Below are positions 60,482-64,000 of a stretch of DNA of 64,000 bases, in pieces. The DNA comes from Phycisphaeraceae bacterium (GTDB lineage Bacteria; Planctomycetota; Phycisphaerae; Phycisphaerales; Zrk34). Position numbers and translations under genes: made by a program. The notes under the pieces are model-generated. The model saw only the letters and a list, made by a program, of their open reading frames with translations. It was not told where the DNA came from and ran no database searches. Location of the stretch: contig JANQHD010000009.1 in assembly GCA_028282805.1 (NCBI GenBank), forward strand, positions 1 to 64,000, in the 5' to 3' direction. The first letter of the stretch is position 1, and every line of letters begins with the position of its first letter.

Positions 60482-61065
60482 CCCGTTGGCTCCTCGATCA
60501 CGATCGATTCGAACGTGCAAAACTTCAGGCGCGTCGGCGGCTCCCACGCGTCGGCCGGCAGCCCCATCTTGTGGGCGCAGCACATCGACAGCGTCGTTTC
60601 CACGTCCCAACCCTGCTCCGTCGCCACCTGCGGCAGAAAACACCCGCTCACCGGGGCACCGAAACGATCGCCGGTGATGTAAATCCCGTCGACGCCCAAC
60701 CGCATCGCCGTCGGGTCGTCGATCGGCTTGAGCGGTGTGAGTATCGACACTTCAACTTTCAACCGCGCCAGTTCGTCGGCCGTGACCGGGTCGCCCATGA
60801 AACGTGGGTCGCGCGTCGCCGCGCCGGCCATCTTGACCAAGTTCTCCAACAGCGGCGCATCGGCCTCGAACGTCCCGATGCAGCCCCGCAACTGCCCGGC
60901 CATATCGTGCAACGTCACAAAACACCCGCGTGGCTCGGCAAAAAACGCCTCGCCATCGCCCGCTTCGATCGCACACCTTTCGTGACGCAACGCGGCTTGC
61001 AACGCCTTGCGCGTCACCTTCAATATGCGCCTTTGCTGTTCCAAGCTGTAGTGCGAGCCGCTCAT
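60478..61065 (-). CDS. amrA: AMMECR1-domain protein (AmrA)
   Basis: A 195-residue protein of the AMMECR1/AmrA family. AEPRGCFVTLHDMAGQLRGC then IGTF at about 45-68, and EVSILTPLKPID with the conserved LGVDGIYI and GCFLPQVATEQGWDVETTL are signatures. Its function is uncertain. The partner genes amrB (Memo) and amrS (radical SAM) of this system are not present here. It lies between rsmG and nadC with ATGA-type overlap to rsmG and a one-base gap to nadC. Confidence 0.92.
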   Translation of the reverse strand: MSGSHYSLEQQRRILKVTRKALQAALRHERCAIEAGDGEAFFAEPRGCFVTLHDMAGQLRGCIGTFEADAPLLENLVKMAGAATRDPRFMGDPVTADELARLKVEVSILTPLKPIDDPTAMRLGVDGIYITGDRFGAPVSGCFLPQVATEQGWDVETTLSMCCAHKMGLPADAWEPPTRLKFCTFESIVIEEPTG

Positions 61066-61066
61066 G

Positions 61067-61978
61067 TCATTCCACCACGATGTCCATGCCCAGGTCCAGC
61101 GACGGCGCCGAGTGCGTCAACGCGCCGATCGCGATGCGGTCGACGCCCGTCTCCGCCGCGCCGCGCACCGTTTCCAGCGTGACGCCGCCACTCGCCTCCA
61201 GTTCCACATCCGGCGCCAGCGTGTCTCGCACCGCCACGGCCTGCCGCAACTGGTCCGGTGACATGTTGTCGAGCAACACGATGTCGACCCCGCAACCGAC
61301 CACGTCTTCGAGCTGTTCCAGCGTGTCGACTTCCACCTCCACGAATGCCGGCTCGTCTGCCTTGGCGCGTTCCACCGCGCCACGCACCTTATCCGCCAAC
61401 GATCCTCCCGTCAGACCGTGCAGGTGGTTGTCTTTGATGAGCACCGCGTCGTGCAAACCGACGCGGTGGCACCGCCCGCCGCCACAGCGCACCGCGTATT
61501 TCGCCAAGTGCCGCAGGCCAGGTATGGTCTTGCGTGTGTCGTAAATCTTCGCCTTCGTGCCCGCCACCACGTCAACGTACTTCGCCGTCATCGTCGCGAT
61601 ACCCGACAGGTGGCACACGAAGTTCAGCATCACCCGCTCCGCCGCCAGCAGCGAACGCAGCGCCCCCGTCACCGTCGCCACGCCCTGCCCCGCCCCCACG
61701 CGGTCGCCGTCGCTGGCGTGTAGGTTCACCGCCAAATCGTCGTCGTAGTGCAAAGCAATCAGCGACAACAACCGCAACCCGCACACCACCCCGTCAACCC
61801 GGCTGCGCACCTGCGCCGAAGCCCGGCTCCCCGCTTCGATCGCCACCCGCGACGTGATGTCGCCCGCTTGGCCCATGTCCTCGTGGCGGGCGCGATCGAT
61901 CAAAACCACCAGCTCGTCTTCCGAACAAAGCGTGTCGAACAGCTTGTGCAGCGGCAGTCCGTTCAGTTCGTCTCGCAT
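61067..61978 (-). CDS. nadC: Nicotinate-nucleotide pyrophosphorylase
   Basis: A 303-residue quinolinate phosphoribosyltransferase of NAD synthesis. GDITSRVAIEAGSRASAQV at the N-terminus, ERVMLNFVCHLSGIATMT (about 108-125), YDTRKTIPGLRHLAKYAV with the PRPP- and quinolinate-binding Arg and Lys, VLIKDNHL and VELEASGGVTLETVRGAAET are typical. The start overlaps the end of the upstream epimerase-like gene by 16 bases. It is next to amrA. Confidence 0.95.
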   Translation of the reverse strand: MRDELNGLPLHKLFDTLCSEDELVVLIDRARHEDMGQAGDITSRVAIEAGSRASAQVRSRVDGVVCGLRLLSLIALHYDDDLAVNLHASDGDRVGAGQGVATVTGALRSLLAAERVMLNFVCHLSGIATMTAKYVDVVAGTKAKIYDTRKTIPGLRHLAKYAVRCGGGRCHRVGLHDAVLIKDNHLHGLTGGSLADKVRGAVERAKADEPAFVEVEVDTLEQLEDVVGCGVDIVLLDNMSPDQLRQAVAVRDTLAPDVELEASGGVTLETVRGAAETGVDRIAIGALTHSAPSLDLGMDIVVE

Positions 61979-62829
61979 CGCGCTCCACTCATCATCGGCG
62001 CCAGGTAAGCATACGCCCGCCGCGCCACTTCCTCCGCGCTCGACGTGTACGGGTACAGTTCCACCGTCACAAATCCGTCGTACCCCACCGCGTCGAGCGC
62101 CGCAAAGATTGCTGCGTAATCCATCGCCCCGTCGCCCGGCACCAGGTGCTGGTGCACACGGTTCGCCGCGATGTCTTCCAAATGAACATGGTTGATCACG
62201 TCACGATGAGTCCGCAGCACCTCTGCCGGGTCTTCCCGCACGCAATAATGATGCCCCAGGTCGCAGTTCATCACCACCATCGGCTCATCGGCGAAGTAAC
62301 CGCGTTTGAGCCGTTGAAACTGCTCGGCCGTTTCGATGAGCAAGCCCGGCTCTGGCTCCACGCCCAGCCACACCCCCACATCCCGCGCCACCGGCAGGCA
62401 CGCCGCCAATCCCTCGGCGAACAAGTCGTACAACTCATCGACGTCGCGCCCCGTGTACGGCCCGCCGGGTTGCAGCGAAATGTGGTTGCCGCCGATCATC
62501 GCCGTCAGTTCGATGGCCCGCTTCGTGTAATCGACCCGCCGCTGCCGCTCGGCCGGGTCGCCCTCGACCCACGTCGGGTGGTACGTGTCACCGCTCGCAA
62601 AGCAAAACCCGGTAAACGCGTTGACGTTGCTCACCGTCAACCCGAGTTCGGCGATCAGTTCACCCAACTCACGAGCTTGCGCGTCGGTGAACGTATCGGC
62701 CCGCATGTGTGGCGAATCGGCCATCACCTCGACGCCCGTGTAACCAATCTCGGCGATCACGCGCACCGCGTCGCTCACGGTCGTCTGCTTGAAAGCGTTG
62801 GTTGAAAAAGCCAATCGGTCGAGGCGCAT
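61963..62829 (-). CDS. Sugar phosphate isomerase/epimerase family TIM-barrel protein
   Basis: A 288-residue AP-endonuclease-2-like barrel. LAFSTNAFKQTTVSDAVRVI at the start, NHISLQPGGPYTGRDVDELY, VWLGVEPEPGLLIETAEQF (metal Glu), MVVMNCDLGHHYCVREDPAE and INHVHLEDIAANRVHQHLVP (metal ligands) fit the sugar-isomerase family. The substrate is unknown. The start is the ATG at 62827-62829 or the GTG at 62836-62838, which overlaps the upstream stop (GTGA) and would add three residues. Confidence 0.85.
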   Translation of the reverse strand: MRLDRLAFSTNAFKQTTVSDAVRVIAEIGYTGVEVMADSPHMRADTFTDAQARELGELIAELGLTVSNVNAFTGFCFASGDTYHPTWVEGDPAERQRRVDYTKRAIELTAMIGGNHISLQPGGPYTGRDVDELYDLFAEGLAACLPVARDVGVWLGVEPEPGLLIETAEQFQRLKRGYFADEPMVVMNCDLGHHYCVREDPAEVLRTHRDVINHVHLEDIAANRVHQHLVPGDGAMDYAAIFAALDAVGYDGFVTVELYPYTSSAEEVARRAYAYLAPMMSGARCETN

Positions 62830-62834
62830 GGTGC

Positions 62835-63524
62835 TCACTGTCGCATACGAATCGGGCGGACGCGGAACGACCGCGCCCCCTCAGGCGTGAATTGTACCCG
62901 GTCGCCCGCCCGGAGGCGTTGGGCGTTGAACCACGCGCCAAACCCCTTCCAGCGCAGCATCTTCTTGTTGCGGTCAAATCGTGGCTCAACGACCTCGCCG
63001 TCGGGCATGACCAGCGTCACCCCGCCCCGCGCCGGTAGTCGGTCAACCATCTTGCGTACGATCACGTAGTTGCTCCGCAGCGCCCCACCCGTCAGTTCCA
63101 CCTCGAACACGTCGTCGTTCACCCGCGCCTCGTCGTCGATCACGTACCACGCCTTCATGTGTTGCGTGCGGTAGGCCGGACGCTCCGTGCTGGGCTCGAC
63201 GTCACGCAACCAAGTCAGCGTCACGTAGCGCGTGCTGTTGCGTTTCTCGGTCCAATACGACTCGGGCGCACCGATCCATCGGTTGTAACGCTTGGCGATC
63301 TGGTCGATCTCCGCGGGGCTGTGCACCTCCGCCATGAGCACACGCGACACCACGGCCCTGGCCACGAACGGCCCCGCCGAGCGCTTGATGTGCACGCGAT
63401 CGCCGGGCTTGATCAGGCCGAACGGCGGGCACGGCGTGACCGTCAACCGGCTCTCGATGCGCTTGCGGCCGTCGAGGATCATGCGGTCGTACGGCGGTTG
63501 AACGATGGCGACGTGTCGCGTCAA
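62835..63524 (-). CDS. ASCH-domain protein with a B3-like C-terminal domain
   Basis: A 229-residue protein. The N-terminal ASCH/PUA-like domain (HVAIVQPPYDRMILDGRKRI then ESRLT; GLIKPGDRVHIKRSAGPFVA) is of the RNA-related kind. The C-terminal part resembles B3/EcoRII-N pseudobarrels: TLVMPDGEVVEPRFDRNKKM, LRWKGFGAWFNAQRLRAGDR and VQFTPEG follow the B3 pattern of a GW..F....L..GD..F core. TTG at 63522-63524 follows GGGGAG by five bases and is taken as start. It is the upstream neighbour of the epimerase gene and probably cotranscribed. Confidence 0.78.
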   Translation of the reverse strand: MTRHVAIVQPPYDRMILDGRKRIESRLTVTPCPPFGLIKPGDRVHIKRSAGPFVARAVVSRVLMAEVHSPAEIDQIAKRYNRWIGAPESYWTEKRNSTRYVTLTWLRDVEPSTERPAYRTQHMKAWYVIDDEARVNDDVFEVELTGGALRSNYVIVRKMVDRLPARGGVTLVMPDGEVVEPRFDRNKKMLRWKGFGAWFNAQRLRAGDRVQFTPEGARSFRVRPIRMRQ

Positions 63525-63615
63525 ATCAGCTCCCCAAAAATGTGCTGGGCACGTCGAGCGTATCACACCACGCACCTGGCGCAAAGCCGCGCTCGCCGAC
63601 GCCCGAACCCATCGG

Positions 63616-63621
63616 TACAAT
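63616..63621 (+). promoter_or_regulatory. TACAAT -10-like box, six bases before scpB
   Basis: TACAAT ends six bases before the ATG at 63628, with no ribosome-binding site in the gap. It is identical in sequence and spacing to the sites at 238 and 59301. Confidence 0.6.
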
Positions 63622-63627
63622 GATCGC

Positions 63628-64000
63628 ATGACCGAACCCGAAACGAAAACCAACGCCCCTTCCATGGCCGCCACCGACCCGGCCGAGTTCGCCCGCTCCG
63701 TCGAAGCGGTGCTGATGACCGTCGACCGCCCGATCAACGCCGGAAAGGTCGCCGACGTGCTCGAGCTCGACTCGCCCAAACCCGTGAGCGAGGCGATCAA
63801 GCGGCTCAACGCCGAGTACGAGCAGACCAACCGATCCTTCCGCATCGAGCAGGTCGCCGGCGGGTATCAGATCCTCACCCTCGCCAAGTACAAGGACGCG
63901 CTCGGCCGGCTGCACAAAACCAAGGTCGACAACAAGCTCTCCCCCGCCGCGATGGAGACGCTCGCCATCGTCGCCTACCGCCAGCCCATCCTCCGGGCCA
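63628..64000 (+). CDS. scpB: Segregation and condensation protein B (partial, runs off the right edge)
   Basis: The 124 visible residues match ScpB, the winged-helix kleisin-associated subunit of the Smc-ScpAB condensin. FARSVEAVLMTVDRPINAGK VADVL-like spacing, RSFRIEQVAGGYQILTLAKY and KLSPAAMETLAIVAYRQPIL are the conserved elements. The frame is open to the window edge, so the rest of the second winged helix is missing. The ATG is preceded by TACAAT at six bases. Confidence 0.93.
   Translation, partial: MTEPETKTNAPSMAATDPAEFARSVEAVLMTVDRPINAGKVADVLELDSPKPVSEAIKRLNAEYEQTNRSFRIEQVAGGYQILTLAKYKDALGRLHKTKVDNKLSPAAMETLAIVAYRQPILRA

Overview
The window reads as a chromosomal segment of a high-GC, Gram-negative planctomycete, most likely of the Phycisphaerae type. 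The evidence is a PEP-CTERM tail at the left edge (and an orphan one at 17051), LpxA plus lipoproteins (an outer membrane), VIT/von Willebrand A proteins, PQQ-like propeller proteins, a sulfatase, short dispersed palindromic repeats and many tail-to-tail genes. There is no prophage, insertion sequence, CRISPR array or rRNA operon. Sixty-odd genes are packed on both strands.

Layout. 1-6117: PEP-CTERM end, a secreted protein, tRNA-Lys, then an ECF sigma factor followed by a membrane protein with a dockerin-like tail, a small secreted protein, a VIT/vWA lipoprotein and another lipoprotein. 6271-10298: xylose isomerase and two tandem PQQ-like propeller proteins. 10299-17150: lipB, lpxA, a metallo-beta-lactamase-fold protein, an exporter-type ABC protein, aroA, groES, apt and an orphan PEP-CTERM remnant. 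17151-22916: mfd, an acetyltransferase, a small membrane protein, a dihydroorotate-dehydrogenase-like protein and a zincin. 22917-26180: sulfite reductase and APS/PAPS reductase, divergent from an ArsR-type regulator. 26181-27370: a repeat-rich, gene-poor stretch with tRNA-Ala. 27371-32545: a PTS IIA protein, a UbiA-family prenyltransferase coupled to a sulfatase, and an operon of HEAT lipoprotein, RsbW-like kinase, STAS protein and MlaE-like permease. 32649-43869: guaA, a four-helix-bundle protein, aroB, larE, a transglutaminase, and a larB-nnrD-bioD run followed by an HD exonuclease and a cobalamin adenosyltransferase. 43876-52854: a degenerate rhodanese, enolase, an S9 peptidase with a VHL-like insert, a second VIT/vWA protein, and a GbsR-type regulator whose operator recurs before the next gene. 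53090-64000: a Rieske remnant, tRNA-Val, an ABC ATPase, xylB, a phosphohexomutase, a DinG-like helicase, rsmG-amrA-nadC-epimerase-ASCH, and the start of scpB.

The most promising unexplained observations are: (1) the sigma factor / dockerin / cohesin-like / VIT-vWA locus; (2) a recurring TANAAT box 6-8 bases before start codons that lack a Shine-Dalgarno sequence, which suggests leaderless transcripts; (3) partner-switching regulators in an operon with a lipid-transport permease; (4) identical operators before a GbsR gene and its neighbour; (5) a structured leader in front of cysH; (6) a palindromic element inserted in frame in mfd and a low-GC patch inside aroA. All functions are inferred from sequence motifs read by eye; no database search was run.
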